DNA of 64,000 bases from Microbacterium sp. ET2 (GTDB lineage Bacteria; Actinomycetota; Actinomycetes; Actinomycetales; Microbacteriaceae), in NCBI RefSeq assembly GCF_030347395.1, contig NZ_CP128170.1, positions 496,001 to 560,000 on the forward strand, given 5' to 3'. The translations under genes were made by a program, and so were the position numbers. Each line of letters begins with the position of its first letter. Positions within the stretch are counted from its first letter, which is position 1. Positions 63,601 to 64,000 of this stretch are shown in pieces. The notes under the pieces are model-generated. The model saw only the letters and a program-made list of their open reading frames with translations. It was not told where the DNA came from and did not search any database.

Positions 63601-64000
63601 GCGTCGCCTGCCCGCGAGGGCGTGGGCGCGCGATCGTCGAAACCGAGCGACAGTTCCGCTCCGAACACGGTCTTCACCTGCAGGTTCTCGGCGGCCTCGG
63701 CGAACCGCACGATGCCGTAGAACCCGTCGTGGTCGGTGACGGCGAGCGCATGAAGGCCCAGACGCTCGGCTTCCTCTGCCAGCTCCTCCGGCGAAGACGC
63801 GCCGTCGAGGAACGAGAACGACGAGTGCGCGTGCAGCTCGGCGTAGGGCACCGTCTCGGCGGGGCGCTCGATGGCGGGCGGGACGTAGGGGCCGCGCTTG
63901 TGCGACCAGGCGGGGCTATCTCCCCCGTCGGCACCCGCGGGGATGTTGCGCGGTCGACGCCGGTCGCTGAGGACGCGCTCGAGCTCCGACCAGGGGACGC
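60608..64000 (-). pseudogene. dnaE2: Error-prone DNA polymerase III alpha (DnaE2), frameshifted, 5' end missing
   Basis: DnaE2 is the mutagenic C-family polymerase that works with ImuA'/ImuB after DNA damage. The N-terminal PHP domain (YAELHAHSSFSFLDGA), the catalytic PDIDVDFDSDRREEI and FGFAESHSLSFGLLVYA are present. The frame runs on past position 64000, so the start is outside the window. After VYA an extra base near 61602-61604 shifts the frame. The proper continuation (SWIKLHYPAAFLAGLLRAQP to LVADRFEDLRVGVGHRS) is intact in the other frame down to the stop at 60608. The extra base may be a real mutation or a sequencing error; everything else looks normal. Confidence 0.88.

Overview
The window is high-GC DNA coding densely on both strands. 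It most resembles a Microbacterium-type actinobacterium (Microbacteriaceae). The pointers are a multi-domain helicase-like protein with an MTES_1575-type C-terminal nuclease, a DUF222/HNH endonuclease, Lsr2, F420-type oxidoreductases, GTG starts, 4-base ATGA/GTGA gene overlaps, and many genes with a TAnnnT box 6-7 bases before the start codon (leaderless transcription). The genus is inferred from gene content; no 16S gene is present.

Positions 1-35560 are ordinary chromosome. In order they hold: the end of a polyamine-type ABC system (minus strand); a baeRF-like protein, a DUF445 membrane protein, a gamma-glutamylcyclotransferase-like protein, an arginase-family (HutG-like) enzyme and a SixA-type phosphatase (plus); the histidine-degradation genes hutH-hutU-hutI (minus) with a divergent IclR regulator; and a LacI regulator divergent from a sugar ABC operon ending in a glycogen-debranching-like glycosidase, with three matching operators between them. 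Then come a Glu/Leu/Phe/Val dehydrogenase, tRNA-Ala, a DUF222/HNH protein, galU, a 5-FTHF cyclo-ligase, mscL, the 1240-residue helicase-like protein, a cysteine-less O6-alkylguanine transferase homologue, the actP/DUF485 acetate uptake pair with a divergent GAF-LuxR regulator, lsr2, and tRNA-Arg(CCU).

Positions 35612-53344 are a 17.7-kb genomic island in the 3' end of tRNA-Arg. A 19-bp copy of the tRNA end lies at both borders, and copies of an 11-bp motif near both ends look like integrase arm sites. The integrase and excisionase are broken, so the island is probably locked in place. Its cargo is defence-like. One module is a minus-strand gene train: ParB-like protein, uncharacterised protein, C5-cytosine methyltransferase, DUF262 protein, Z1 ATPase, DUF4420 PD-(D/E)XK protein. 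A plus-strand AspBHI/Mrr-type restriction enzyme and a vsr remnant lie beside it. A 1098-bp IS481-type element with a 6-bp target duplication has split the ParB-like gene. The second module is one 848-residue protein that reads as HEPN-like, NB-ARC/STAND ATPase, TPR and a C-terminal cold-shock-like domain, followed by an HD-domain protein. This is the best candidate here for a little-described defence system.

Positions 53345-64000 return to ordinary chromosome: a stress-protein-like membrane protein, a flavin monooxygenase, a sulfatase-fold membrane protein, a peroxiredoxin, a PEP-mutase/isocitrate-lyase-family enzyme, an SRPBCC protein, a VIT1-type transporter and dnaE2, which runs off the right edge. 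Single-base frameshifts break one sugar ABC permease and dnaE2; each could be a real mutation or a sequencing error.
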